Assembly (NCBI RefSeq): GCF_014650035.1
Contig: NZ_BMUE01000011.1
Span: 186,001 to 250,000, forward strand
Direction: 5' to 3'
DNA: 64,000 bases
Origin: Streptomyces lucensis JCM 4490
GTDB lineage: Bacteria; Actinomycetota; Actinomycetes; Streptomycetales; Streptomycetaceae
This document shows positions 50,194 to 59,605 of this stretch, piece by piece. Numbering within the stretch: position 1 is the first letter of the stretch; each line of letters starts with the position of its first letter. The notes under the pieces are model-generated. The model did no database searches, was not told the DNA's origin, and was given only the letters and a program-made list of their open reading frames with translations. A program made the position numbers and the translations under genes.

Positions 50194-52536
50194 GTGGTGG
50201 ATCAGCTGACGCAGCACGATCCGCGGCGGATCGGGCCGTTCGAGGTGCTGGGCCGGCTGGGCGCCGGCGGCATGGGGCTGGTCTATCTCGCGCGCTCGGC
50301 GTCCGGCCGGCGCGTGGCGATCAAGACGGTGCGCACCGAGCTGGCCGAGGACCAGCTGTTCCGCGTGCGCTTCACCCGCGAGGTGGAGGCGGCCCGCGCG
50401 GTCTCCGGCTTCTACACGGCCGCCGTGGTCGACGCCGACCCGCGCGCCGCCGTGCCCTGGCTGGCCACCGCCTACGTGCCCGCACCCTCGCTCGAGGAGA
50501 TAGTGAACGAGTGCGGGCCGCTCCCGGCCCAGGCCGTGCGCTGGCTCGCGGCGGGCGTCGCCGAGGCCCTGCAGTCCATCCACGGCGCCGGGCTGGTCCA
50601 CCGCGACCTCAAGCCCTCCAACGTCCTCGTCGTCGAGGACGGTCCCCGGGTGATCGACTTCGGCATCGCGTCGGGCGTCTCCAACACCCGCCTCACGATG
50701 ACGAACGTCGCGGTCGGCACCCCCGCCTACATGTCCCCCGAGCAGGCCAAGGACTCCCGCAGCGTCACCGGCGCCAGCGACGTCTTCTCGCTCGGTTCGA
50801 TGCTGGTCTTCGCCGCCACCGGCCACCCGCCCTTCCACGGCGCGAACCCCGTCGAGACGGTGTTCATGCTGCTCCGCGAGGGCCCGGACCTCACCGGCCT
50901 CCCGGACGAGCTGCGTCCGCTCATCGAGGCCTGCATGCAGATGGAGGCCACCGGCCGGCCCAACCCGGCCGACCTCCAGGCCCAGCTCGCCCCGCACCTC
51001 TTCGGCTCCGGCTCCGACGACAGCGGCACCGCCTCGGCCTGGCTGCCCGAGAAGGCCGTCGCCCTCATCGAGACCCGCCGTGGCGGCCGTCCCACCGCCA
51101 AGCCGGCCCCGACCGGGCCCGGCCCCCGCAGCGGCGGCCACGCGGCCGTGCCCCCGCCGCCCTCGTACAACCCCTCGGTACCGGCCCCCGTGCCTGTCGG
51201 CGCCCCCGACACCGGTCCGGTCCGGCTGGCCGGCGCCCCGGTGCCCATCGGCCCCGGCCCCCGGGTCGCCGACGCCCGCGCCGCCGCCGTCAAGGCGCCC
51301 CCGCCGGAGGCCGGCCTGGTCGCCGGCTGGACCCGCCCGCGCCCCGGCCCGGCCGGCGCCGACCCCGCCGTACCGCCCGTCCCGGCCCAGCCGCCGGAGA
51401 CGGCGAACGGCTGGCGGCCCTGGCGGTTCCGCATGTCCAACGACGTCTGGGGCACCCCCGCCGTCGACGGCGACCTCGTCTACGTCACCTCCTTCGAGGT
51501 GCACGCCCTCGACGTGGCCACCGGCCGCCGCAGCTTCAAGACCCGGGACGTCGCCTGGTCGATGGCCGTGTCGGACGGCCGTATCCACGCCTCCGACGGA
51601 CCCACCCTGTTCGCCCTGGACGCCCGCGAGGGCACCGACCTGTGGCGGCTGTCCACGGACGCCTGGGTCTACTCCCTCAAGGCCGACCACGGCACGGTCG
51701 TCACCGGCACCCGCGGCGGCGGCGTCCAGGCATGGGAGGCAGCGGGCGGCCAGAAGCTGTGGGAGATCACCGGCTGCCAGACCGACTTCGAGTCCCCGGA
51801 GTCCGGCCCCCAGGTCCACGACGGCACCGTCTACGTCTGGCAGGACGCCCGGCTGCGCGCCCTGGAGGCCCGCACCGGCGAGGAGCGCTGGTCGTACCCC
51901 ATCGGTGACGCGGCCTCCTGCGGCGGCGTCCCGGTCCGCCTGACCCCGGCGTCCGACGGCTACGTCTACATCTCCGCCGGCACGCGTGTCCTCGCCGTCG
52001 ACGTGGCGAGCGGCCTGGTGCGCTGGCACTTCGAGGCCCCGGCGGTCTTCCTCAGCCCGCCGGCCTTCGCCCCGGGCCCCGCGGTCACCGGCGGCGGCGT
52101 CTACCTCGCCGACTACCTCGGCACCGTCTACGCCCTCGACGCCACCGACGGCCGCGACCGCTGGCGCATCGCCACCGAGGCACGCTCCTCCATCGAGCCG
52201 GTCCTGGTGGCCGCCGGCCACGTGCACGTCGGCAGCGGCAAGGGCCTCTACACCCTGGACGCGGTCACCGGCACACCCAAGTGGCGCTTCCAGGCGGGCG
52301 GCGACGTCGTGGGCGCCCCCGCGGTGGCGGAGGGCCGCATCCACTTCGGCTCCACCGACCACCTGCTCTACACCCTCAAGGCCGACGACGGCCGGCTGCG
52401 CTGGAAGCTGGCGACGGGTGGCGAGATCACCGGCTCACCGGTGGTCAAGGACGGGGTGGTGTACGCGTGCAGCAAGGACCGGTGCGTGTACGCGCTGGAC
52501 GCCGAGAAGGGCACGGGCACGGCCCGGACCACGTGA
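50194..52536 (+). CDS. afsK: serine/threonine protein kinase AfsK
   Basis: 780 residues. Kinase domain at about 15-275: glycine loop LGAGGMG (22-28), K44 in VAIK, HRDLKPSN (137-144), DFG (155-157), activation loop TRLTMTNVAVGTPAY. Thr168 is the autophosphorylation site known for S. coelicolor AfsK, and with GTG 50194 as start the residue falls exactly on 168. A Pro/Ala-rich linker (about 280-405) leads to a PQQ-type beta-propeller (about 405-780, repeated LYALDxxTGxxxW units), thought to be the sensor. AfsK phosphorylates AfsR to raise antibiotic production. RBS GGGGAGG ten bases upstream. Confidence 0.96.
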   Translation: MVDQLTQHDPRRIGPFEVLGRLGAGGMGLVYLARSASGRRVAIKTVRTELAEDQLFRVRFTREVEAARAVSGFYTAAVVDADPRAAVPWLATAYVPAPSLEEIVNECGPLPAQAVRWLAAGVAEALQSIHGAGLVHRDLKPSNVLVVEDGPRVIDFGIASGVSNTRLTMTNVAVGTPAYMSPEQAKDSRSVTGASDVFSLGSMLVFAATGHPPFHGANPVETVFMLLREGPDLTGLPDELRPLIEACMQMEATGRPNPADLQAQLAPHLFGSGSDDSGTASAWLPEKAVALIETRRGGRPTAKPAPTGPGPRSGGHAAVPPPPSYNPSVPAPVPVGAPDTGPVRLAGAPVPIGPGPRVADARAAAVKAPPPEAGLVAGWTRPRPGPAGADPAVPPVPAQPPETANGWRPWRFRMSNDVWGTPAVDGDLVYVTSFEVHALDVATGRRSFKTRDVAWSMAVSDGRIHASDGPTLFALDAREGTDLWRLSTDAWVYSLKADHGTVVTGTRGGGVQAWEAAGGQKLWEITGCQTDFESPESGPQVHDGTVYVWQDARLRALEARTGEERWSYPIGDAASCGGVPVRLTPASDGYVYISAGTRVLAVDVASGLVRWHFEAPAVFLSPPAFAPGPAVTGGGVYLADYLGTVYALDATDGRDRWRIATEARSSIEPVLVAAGHVHVGSGKGLYTLDAVTGTPKWRFQAGGDVVGAPAVAEGRIHFGSTDHLLYTLKADDGRLRWKLATGGEITGSPVVKDGVVYACSKDRCVYALDAEKGTGTARTT

Positions 52537-52669
52537 GCGCGTGACGGCCGTCGTACCGGTTCGCACGGAAGGGGCCCGGACGGCGGCCGTCCCAGGGCCG
52601 ACGCTACCTCCGGCACCGGGCACCCGCCACGCGGTGCGGGCCGGTGACGGCGCTCGGTAGGGTGCCCGC

Positions 52670-53257
52670 ATGCCCATGCGTACACGGACGCGCACGCTCA
52701 AGTTCACGGCCGTACTGACCTTCGTGGTGCTCGGCCTCACCGGCTTCTCCACCGGCCGGCACCACAGCCGCCACGGCAGCGGAGGCGGGGGCGGATGCAG
52801 CAGCTCCCACCAGGACCACGACACGTCGTCCACGTCCACGTCAGGCGGCGGCTCGTACGGCGACGACTACGGCGGCAGCGGAACGAGCGGAACGAGCGGA
52901 AGCACCACCGGCGGCTACCGGTCCCGCCCGACACACCGCTCCACCTCCACGGCCACCGCCTCCGCCACGGGCAGCGGCAGACAGCTCAAGGACGGGACGG
53001 CCGAGCTGGTCAGCTGCGCCACCCCCGAAAAGCCGTACGCGACACTCCGGATCACCAACCCGAACGACCGCGAGGCCGAGTTCCAGGCCCGGGCCGTGTT
53101 CTACGACGACGAGGGCACCGAGATCCTCGACAACGCCTCCTACACCGTCAAGGTTCCCGCGAACGGCACGGCGACCACCCGGGTGACGGTGGGCGACCGC
53201 CTCCGCCTGAAGGTCGACCACTGCAAGGCCCGCCCGAAGGCCGACGCACGGCCCTGA
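52670..53257 (+). CDS. secreted low-complexity protein, function unknown
   Basis: 195 residues. N-terminal signal or anchor (LKFTAVLTFVVLGLTGFSTG), a Gly/Ser/Thr-rich region (about 30-100) and a compact C-terminal domain (about 105-190) with two cysteines (ELVSCATPEKPYATLRI, LKVDHCKARP) that could form a disulfide. The domain resembles FxLYD-like extracellular modules in pattern (LRITNPNDREAEFQ, RAVFYDDEGTEIL). ATG 52670 has TAGGGTG six bases upstream. It lies between afsK and afsS. Confidence 0.75.
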   Translation: MPMRTRTRTLKFTAVLTFVVLGLTGFSTGRHHSRHGSGGGGGCSSSHQDHDTSSTSTSGGGSYGDDYGGSGTSGTSGSTTGGYRSRPTHRSTSTATASATGSGRQLKDGTAELVSCATPEKPYATLRITNPNDREAEFQARAVFYDDEGTEILDNASYTVKVPANGTATTRVTVGDRLRLKVDHCKARPKADARP

Positions 53258-53319
53258 GGCACGGGGCACCCTTGGAACGCATGTCGGGGTGACCGCTGTT
53301 GCCCTGCGGATGACCGGGT

Positions 53320-53338
53320 GGCGCCGGCGGCCGGCGCC
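53320..53338. terminator. short GC hairpin between convergent genes
   Basis: GGCGCCGG (53320-53327) and CCGGCGCC (53331-53338) with a 3-base loop. A second inverted repeat (53361-53368 with 53390-53397) follows. Both lie after the 52670 gene and after afsS on the opposite strand. Confidence 0.55.
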
Positions 53339-53420
53339 GGAACGCCGCCCGGACACACCTCGGCCGCGACGGCTCCCCCTCCGCGCCGCCGCGGCCGATC
53401 CCCCGTGGTGGAAGGTCCCG

Positions 53421-53594
53421 TCAGGCCTTCTCGTCAGTGGCGTGAGAGTTGTCCGGCTTCGCCTGGCCGCCGGTCTCCTCGGTGTCGAGGGGGGCGATCT
53501 TCACCGGCTGAATGGTGGCGTGGCTGTTGAGCGTGGTCACGTCAGCCGTCTCGGTGTCTGCAGCCGCCGCCGCGGGCGTGTTCTCGTTGCTCAT
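53421..53594 (-). CDS. afsS: AfsS, small regulator of secondary metabolism
   Basis: 57 residues, acidic and Thr/Ala-rich, with the NSHAT motif twice (TLNSHATIQP and PDNSHATDEK), the repeat style of S. coelicolor AfsS. AfsS is induced by phosphorylated AfsR and stimulates actinorhodin and undecylprodigiosin; its molecular mode is unresolved. ATG 53594 is used because AGGGGAG lies eight bases before it; ATG 53612 is in frame upstream with no good site. It lies downstream of afsR on the same strand behind its own promoter. Confidence 0.85.
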   Translation of the reverse strand: MSNENTPAAAAADTETADVTTLNSHATIQPVKIAPLDTEETGGQAKPDNSHATDEKA

Positions 53595-53764
53595 CACTTT
53601 GCTCCCCTGCAAGTTCGTGTTGCGGTGCGCTGACGGACCTCGTCCGGCAGCTCCCCCGAAGGCCGCCGGACGGGTCCTGCGGGCCGCTACACCTTACGGT
53701 GCGGCCGTCGGCCAACTCGCCTGCCCCCCGACGCGGCGGATCGACAACAAAGAGGATGCCGTGC

Positions 53765-53786
53765 TGCGATAAACGAACGATGAACG
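53765..53786 (-). promoter_or_regulatory. candidate AfsR/PhoP operator of afsS (11-bp direct repeat)
   Basis: On the minus strand CGTTCATCGTT is followed directly by CGTTTATCGCA, an 11-base direct repeat. In S. coelicolor AfsR binds a direct repeat overlapping the -35 region of the afsS promoter, a site also bound by PhoP. The position, 171 bp before the afsS start and just after afsR, agrees. Confidence 0.7.
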
Positions 53787-53801
53787 CATACATGCACCGA
53801 A

Positions 53802-56786
53802 TCAGGCGATGGCACGGGGGGCGAGGAGAGCCCGCACCTCATCGGCTTCCGGAACCTTCAACACCTCGAAGATTTCCAGGGCTTCCTGCCAGCAGACGTG
53901 CGCACGACCGGACTGCCCTATGCCGCTCAGGGCACGGCCCAGCACGGTGAGTGCGTTGCCGCGCCGCCAATCACCGCCAACCCCGCGAAGAAGCGCCAGC
54001 GCCGTCTCGGCGTTCGTCGCGGCCGGCGCGGGGCGGTCGGCCGCCAAGTCCAGCTCCGCGAGCCGGAAGAGGGTCATCCCCTCCCAGAGGCGCATCCGGG
54101 AGTCCCGGAACACCGAGAGGGCCTCTTCCAGGCGCTCGGCAGCGTGCTCGTACTGGGCGCACTGGGTGAGGGCGAGGCCCAGCGCGTAACGGCCGTTGGC
54201 GCCCTTGAGGGCATGCCCCATGTCGTCGTACATGTCGGTTCCCTGCTGGGCCAGGGACACGGCGCTCGCGGTCTGTCCCATCGCCAGCCGGATCCGGGAG
54301 AGGTTGCACAGGGCGCTGGCTTCCCCTGGCCGGTCCTCGCATGAGCGGAAGCTGTCGATGGCGCGTGTCAGATGCTTTTCGCCGTCCTCGAAATGACCCT
54401 GATACAGCGCGATGATGCCGAGCATGTTGGAAGCCCAGCACTGGGGAAGCGGATCCCCCGCGGCGTCGGCGAGCCGCAGAGCTTCGGTGGCCTCTTCCGC
54501 GGCCGGCTGGAAGCGGCCCGTCAGGTGCAGCCCGTTGGCAACGGTGACCAGGGCGCGGGCCTCCGCACGTTGATCACCCGCTGCCTGTGCCGCGGTGCGG
54601 ATGGAGGCACCCGTGTCCACGTACTCCCGCGAGTTGGCGCCCGACTCGGTCAGGTCGATGGCAGCCCACAACAGGTCGACAGCGCGTCTCAGGAGGTGCG
54701 GAGCCGTTGACTGCCGGACGCAGGCGAGCAGGCAGATCGCCTCCCCGTAGAGCCAGTCCTGGGCCCGCCGCCGGTTCTCGAACGTCAGCCCCGGATATTC
54801 CGCGACCTCCAGGTGATCCACCAACCGGTCGCCCGGTCGTTCGATCGCGTAGACCCCCGCCGCGGTCGCCAGATAGAAGTCCAGCAGCCGCGACATCGCC
54901 GCCTCCCGCTCGCTCGGCGGCTGCTCGTCCCTCTCCGCGCAGGCGCGCGCGTACAGGCGTACCAGGTCGTGGAACCGGTACCGGCCCGGCGCCGCGGACT
55001 CCAGCAGGGAGGTGTCGACCAGGGACTCGAGCAGGTCCTCCGTGTCCTCCGGGGGGAGGTCCAGGACCGCCGCCGCGGCGGTGAGGGAGATGTCGGGGCC
55101 GTCGGCCAGGCCCAGCAGGCGGAAGGCGCGGGCCTGCGGCGGTTCCAGCTGGCCGTAGCCGAGTTCGAACGTGGCCTTCACGGCCAGGTCACCGGCTTGC
55201 AGTTCGTCCAGCCGGCGGCGTTCGTCGGCGAGCTTGGCCGCCAGGACGGAGACCGTCCACGTGCGGCGGGCCGCGAGGCGGGAGGCCGCGATGCGGATCG
55301 CCAGGGGCAGGAAGCCGCACGCCGCGACGACGTCCAGCGCGGCTTCCCGTTCCGCCGCCACCCGCTCCTCGCCGACGATCTTCGTGAAGAGGGCCAGGGC
55401 CTCCTCGGGGGACATCACGTCCAGGTCGACCAGGTGGGCCCCGGCGAGGTCGAGCATCCGGACCCGGGAGGTCACCAGGGCCGCGCAGCCCTCCGTGCCG
55501 GGCAGCAGCGGCCGTACCTGTGCGGCGTCCTTCGCGTTGTCCAGCAGGACCAGGACCCGGCGGCCGTCCAGGACGGAGCGGTACAGGGCCGCCCGTTCCT
55601 CCAGGCTGTCCGGGATCGCCGAGTCGGCCGTGCCCAGTGCGCGCAGGAAGGAGCCCAGGACCGTCTCCGGTTCGGCGGGGCGGGGGCCCGCGCCCTGCAG
55701 GTCCACGTAGAGCTGGCCGTCGGGGAAGGCGGGGCGTGCCCGGTGGGCCACGTGGACCGCCAGGGTCGTCTTGCCGACCCCGCCGATGCCGGCCAGTGCC
55801 GACACCGCCATCACCCGGCCCTCCGCCTCGGACGCCGAGGACAGCACCTCGCTCAGCTCGCTGACGCAGGCCGAGCGGCCGGTGAAGTCCGGTACGGAGG
55901 CGGGGAGCTGGGCGGGGCGGACCCGGGCCACCGCGGGCTCGGCCGCCGGGGCGGAGGGCTCCGCCAGCGCGGGGTCCGCCTGGAGGATGCGCTGCTGCAG
56001 TTCCCGGAGGCCCGGACGCGGATCCACGCCCAGTTCCTCGGCCAGCAGGCGGCGGGTGTCGGCGTAGACCGCGAGGGCCTCCGCCTGGCGGCCGCTGCGG
56101 TAGAGGGCGAGCATCAGCAGTTCGCGCAGGCGCTCCCGCAGCGGGTGCGCCGCCGTGAGCGCCGTCAGCTCGGAGACCGCCTCCGCGTGGCAGCCCTGCT
56201 CCAGGTCCATGTCGAGGCGGGACTCCAGCAGGCCGAGGCGCCACTCCTCCAGGCGGGCCCGCTGCCCTTCCGCGTAGGGGCCGGGCACGCCCGCCAGGGG
56301 CTCGCCGTCCCACAGGTCCAGCGCCCGGTTGAGGGCCTCGCGGGCCTGGCCCAGGTCCCCGGCGGCGCGCGCCTTCTCCGCCTGGGCCGCGAGTTCCTGC
56401 GCGAGGGCCAGGTCCAGGGCGCCGTCGCCCGGCGAGCGCACCGCGTAGCCGCCGGACTCGCTGACCAGGACGCCGGGGTCCAGCACCTTGCGCAGCCGGG
56501 AGGCGTAGGTGCGCAGGGCCGCCAGCGCCTGGGACGGCGACTCGGTGCCCCACAGGGCGTCGATCAGCTCCGCCGCCGTGGCCGTACGGCCCTCGCGCAG
56601 CAGCAGGGCGGCCAGGAGGGCGCGCTGCTGGGGAGAGCCCGTGTTCAGCGCTTCCCGGCCGCGCCAGGCCCGCACCGGACCGAGCACGCTGAAGCGCAAC
56701 CCCTCCGACTCCACGACGCCGCCGGCCCCGGCCGTGGTCACGGAGCCGGTACGCCGCTGCTCAGGCACTCGCGGCACACCGTCCAT
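53802..56786 (-). CDS. afsR: SARP-type transcriptional regulator AfsR
   Basis: 994 residues, matching S. coelicolor AfsR. Order: OmpR-like winged helix (about 28-118), bacterial transcriptional activation domain (about 120-270), NB-ARC ATPase with P-loop GIGGVGKTT (333-341) and a helical TPR-rich C-terminus (about 650-985). AfsK phosphorylates it, enhancing DNA binding and ATPase activity; it then switches on afsS. ATG 56786 lies six bases after GGGGGGC. Organisation with afsK and afsS is conserved. Confidence 0.96.
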   Translation of the reverse strand: MDGVPRVPEQRRTGSVTTAGAGGVVESEGLRFSVLGPVRAWRGREALNTGSPQQRALLAALLLREGRTATAAELIDALWGTESPSQALAALRTYASRLRKVLDPGVLVSESGGYAVRSPGDGALDLALAQELAAQAEKARAAGDLGQAREALNRALDLWDGEPLAGVPGPYAEGQRARLEEWRLGLLESRLDMDLEQGCHAEAVSELTALTAAHPLRERLRELLMLALYRSGRQAEALAVYADTRRLLAEELGVDPRPGLRELQQRILQADPALAEPSAPAAEPAVARVRPAQLPASVPDFTGRSACVSELSEVLSSASEAEGRVMAVSALAGIGGVGKTTLAVHVAHRARPAFPDGQLYVDLQGAGPRPAEPETVLGSFLRALGTADSAIPDSLEERAALYRSVLDGRRVLVLLDNAKDAAQVRPLLPGTEGCAALVTSRVRMLDLAGAHLVDLDVMSPEEALALFTKIVGEERVAAEREAALDVVAACGFLPLAIRIAASRLAARRTWTVSVLAAKLADERRRLDELQAGDLAVKATFELGYGQLEPPQARAFRLLGLADGPDISLTAAAAVLDLPPEDTEDLLESLVDTSLLESAAPGRYRFHDLVRLYARACAERDEQPPSEREAAMSRLLDFYLATAAGVYAIERPGDRLVDHLEVAEYPGLTFENRRRAQDWLYGEAICLLACVRQSTAPHLLRRAVDLLWAAIDLTESGANSREYVDTGASIRTAAQAAGDQRAEARALVTVANGLHLTGRFQPAAEEATEALRLADAAGDPLPQCWASNMLGIIALYQGHFEDGEKHLTRAIDSFRSCEDRPGEASALCNLSRIRLAMGQTASAVSLAQQGTDMYDDMGHALKGANGRYALGLALTQCAQYEHAAERLEEALSVFRDSRMRLWEGMTLFRLAELDLAADRPAPAATNAETALALLRGVGGDWRRGNALTVLGRALSGIGQSGRAHVCWQEALEIFEVLKVPEADEVRALLAPRAIA

Positions 56787-57040
56787 GCGTTCGCCCCCCT
56801 AGGACCCCGCTCACCCGCACTGACAAGACACCGTTGCCCGGGGCCGGCCTGCTCCGCCGGCAGGCCCCGGGCATCACGAACAACCCCGTCAGTTTGCCTT
56901 GTTCCGGCCGGTTGCGTCAGCCGTGGGAGACACCGGTCACAGGGTGACGCCCTCCGGTGCACAAGGTCCTCACATGCTCTCCGCACACTCTCTCCCCAAC
57001 ACCGCTGCCTGCAGCGTGTGCTGACGGACCGTCGGCGGAG

Positions 57041-57436
57041 TCAGTCCCTCAGGTCGATGCGCACCGTCAGCAGGTCGGTGCCGAACGCCCGTACCGCCGC
57101 GCTGTTGAAACGGGGCAGGGCGCGCAGGCGGGTCAGGGCGTCGTCGTCGGGGAGCAGGTGGGCGGTGCCGTGGTGCCAGCGGCCGGCGACGCGGACGCGG
57201 ACCTCGGGGTCGGCCTGGATGTTGCGCACGTACTGCGACTTGTAGCCGAACTCCGAGACGATCCAGAAGGACTGTCCGACCCGGCGTCCGCCCACCGGTG
57301 TCTGCCGGGGCTGCCCCGACTTGCGGCCGGTGGTCTCCAGGAGGGTCTGGAAGGGCAGGCGCCGGTTGAGCGGGTTGGCGACGTACCGCTGGAAGCGGGT
57401 CACGAGGCGGTGCTTGAGGTCTGCGCGGCCTGGCAT
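57041..57436 (-). CDS. F420-dependent nitroreductase-like (DDN family) protein
   Basis: 131 residues, split-barrel fold. Characteristic blocks are TLLETTGRKSGQPRQTPVGG, SFWIVSEFGYKSQYVRNI and VRVRVAGRWHHGTAHLL, as in the deazaflavin-dependent nitroreductase (Ddn) and quinone reductase group. These reduce quinones or nitro compounds with reduced F420. The FO synthase of F420 biosynthesis is encoded 3.3 kb away. ATG 57436. Confidence 0.87.
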   Translation of the reverse strand: MPGRADLKHRLVTRFQRYVANPLNRRLPFQTLLETTGRKSGQPRQTPVGGRRVGQSFWIVSEFGYKSQYVRNIQADPEVRVRVAGRWHHGTAHLLPDDDALTRLRALPRFNSAAVRAFGTDLLTVRIDLRD

Positions 57437-57591
57437 GTCCGGGGGTCTCCTGCTCTCTCGGGCACCGCGGTCGCCGCTCCCGCGAGGATGGCGTGGTGGC
57501 CGTGTAAGGGCTTGTGCGGAACGAACAGATGTGTGTGTGACGCGTGTTAGCCTCCTCCGCGATTGTGATCTATTGCAAACGGGGGCCTTCG

Positions 57592-58002
57592 ATGGGCGCG
57601 TCTTCGGACGGCTATACGGTCAAGTCCGGGATGTCCGGACAGGCGAAGGAGCTGGACGGCGCGGGCGACGACGCGGGGAAGATCCGCAAGGCGATCCAAC
57701 CCGGCATGTGCTATCTGGACGACGCCCTGGGAGGCCCGGACGCCGCCGCCGCGTTCAACGCGTACGCCGCCGCCTGGGAGGCGGAGGCCGGCACGCTGGA
57801 GTCGGCACTGCACGAACTGGCCGACAAGGTGCGGCTGTCCAAGGGGGCGTACCACGGCAGTGACGCCCTCGTGGACACGAGCGTGCGCAGCGTGTCCGCC
57901 GGTGACAGCTACGTCTCCACCATGCCCACCCCCGCCGGGGACGGCGATGTCAGCACGATGCCCGCCTTTGCGACCCGCCCGTCGGCGCTGAGCGGATACT
58001 GA
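57592..58002 (+). CDS. EspC/WXG100-like small protein, probable type VII secretion partner
   Basis: 136 residues, helical, no signal peptide or membrane helix. Its core (FNAYAAAWEAEAGTLESALHEL, then LSKGAYHGSD) matches the EspC/DUF2580 style of WXG100-related ESX substrates. Such proteins pair with larger secreted partners and carry a YxxxD-like export signal; the C-terminus here is Thr/Met-rich and flexible. ATG 57592 is six bases after GGGGG. The next gene begins 14 bp downstream, and the encoded protein is the likely partner. Confidence 0.78.
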   Translation: MGASSDGYTVKSGMSGQAKELDGAGDDAGKIRKAIQPGMCYLDDALGGPDAAAAFNAYAAAWEAEAGTLESALHELADKVRLSKGAYHGSDALVDTSVRSVSAGDSYVSTMPTPAGDGDVSTMPAFATRPSALSGY

Positions 58003-58016
58003 GGGGACGGCGCGCG

Positions 58017-59603
58017 ATGACGGAGTCCACGGCCGACCGCCGTAAGCGGCTGGGCGATCTGCAGCACGACATCTCCACCGCCGGCAGCAAGAACGACCTG
58101 CTCGACGCGATCGGCGACGCGCTCGGCGTGTCCGCCCCGGTGGGTGACCCGGTCACCCTGGAGAACCTGGGCAAGGCGTACCGCGGCCAGGTCGACGACG
58201 CGGGCCGGCTGCGGGAACGGGTCGACAAGGTGGCCCGCAAGGGCCTGCCCGAGGTGTGGGCCGGCGACACCAGTGTCCTCGCCTCCGACGCGGTGGCCGC
58301 GGCGGGACGGGAGGCGACGCACCTGTCGGACGCGTTCGACGGTGGGGGCAAGGCCCTGATCAAGCTGGCCGACTCGATCAAGGACGCGCAGAAGCAGGAC
58401 GGGGACGGGCGGGCCAAGCTGCGCGAGGCCCGCACCATGCTCGGTGGCCGGGACGGCTTCTTCGACGACTGGCACGAGGACGACGAAGAGGAAGCCGCGC
58501 GGCTGAAGGCGCGATCGGTCGCCACCGCGGGCGCCGACCTGCTGCACAAGGCCGCCGTCGCCGCCGACGACGCGGCCCGCACGGCGGCCCGGGACCTCAA
58601 CAAGTGGGCCTCGCAGGCGCGGGCCGGGAAGCTGGAGGGTGCCGACGGGCTGACCGCGGTCGACCGGCTGGCGCTGGCCGACGCGAGCAACGTCGACGGC
58701 GATCCCGCGCTGAACGAGATCCTGACCGCCAACGACCTGGAGCGCTCGCGCCGGGCCATGGACCGTCTCTCCGCGGCCGACCGGGCCCGCATGGACGATC
58801 TGATGGCGAACGCCTCCTCCCCGCAGGAGAAGGCGTACCTCATGAAGGCCCTCGCCGCCGGTCACAGCGTCGACGACGTCGAGAAGTTCGGCGGGAAGAT
58901 CCACGGCAAGGACCCGGCGTGGCTGGAGGACCACCTCGCGCCGATCACCACGCAGGCGGACAGCATGGTGAACGAGGGCCTGAACGACGACGGCTCCAAC
59001 CGCAACAAGGACGGCCAGACGTTCGGCTCCCAGGGCTGGACGCAGGGCGGCGACGGCTCGGAGAGCACCTGTGTCGCCTCGTCCACCGTCACCGCCCGGG
59101 CCATGGTCGATCCCGTGTACGCCCTCCAGCTCACGGGCGGGCCCAGTGGGCAGGAGGACGACCCCGACGCGTTCCGGCGGCGCCTGGTGGACGAACAGCA
59201 CCGGGTGCACCTGGAGGGCGACGGCGGCGACAACTGGACCGGCATGGACCTGGAGGGCAAGACCGAGGTCCTCAACAAGGAGGTCAGCCCCGAGACCGGG
59301 AGCAAGTACGAGGTGCACGAGGTCCGCGACGCGGACGCGCGCCGCGCCGCCCTGCCCGACATCGAGAAGGCGGTGGCGGAGGGCAAGCCGGTGCCCATCG
59401 GCGTCGAGGGGTACGACGACAAGGGCGAGCGCTCCGGCCACGCGATGATGATCATCGGGCAGGAGGGTGACAAGCTGGAGATCTACAACCCGTGGGGCAC
59501 GACCACCTGGGTCAGTGAGGACGACTTCGTCAACGGCGGTATGGCGAAGGCCAGCGACAACTCGATGCCCGACGCCTACGCCGTCCACCTCCCCCAGGAC
59601 TGA
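58017..59603 (+). CDS. WXG-type secreted protein with C-terminal papain-like cysteine protease domain
   Basis: 528 residues, no signal peptide. The N-terminal 300 residues are helical with a W81-A-G83 turn, as in WXG/LXG effectors. The C-terminal domain (about 335-528) has a papain-like catalytic set: C352 in SESTCVASSTVTAR, H475 in SGHAMMIIGQEGDK and N491 in EIYNPWGTTTW, with Gln343 positioned as the possible oxyanion residue. I infer a protein exported by a type VII system that acts as a peptidase outside the cell. It follows an EspC-like gene and precedes a chagasin-like lipoprotein gene by 2 bp. The target is unknown. Confidence 0.8.
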   Translation: MTESTADRRKRLGDLQHDISTAGSKNDLLDAIGDALGVSAPVGDPVTLENLGKAYRGQVDDAGRLRERVDKVARKGLPEVWAGDTSVLASDAVAAAGREATHLSDAFDGGGKALIKLADSIKDAQKQDGDGRAKLREARTMLGGRDGFFDDWHEDDEEEAARLKARSVATAGADLLHKAAVAADDAARTAARDLNKWASQARAGKLEGADGLTAVDRLALADASNVDGDPALNEILTANDLERSRRAMDRLSAADRARMDDLMANASSPQEKAYLMKALAAGHSVDDVEKFGGKIHGKDPAWLEDHLAPITTQADSMVNEGLNDDGSNRNKDGQTFGSQGWTQGGDGSESTCVASSTVTARAMVDPVYALQLTGGPSGQEDDPDAFRRRLVDEQHRVHLEGDGGDNWTGMDLEGKTEVLNKEVSPETGSKYEVHEVRDADARRAALPDIEKAVAEGKPVPIGVEGYDDKGERSGHAMMIIGQEGDKLEIYNPWGTTTWVSEDDFVNGGMAKASDNSMPDAYAVHLPQD

Positions 59604-59605
59604 AC

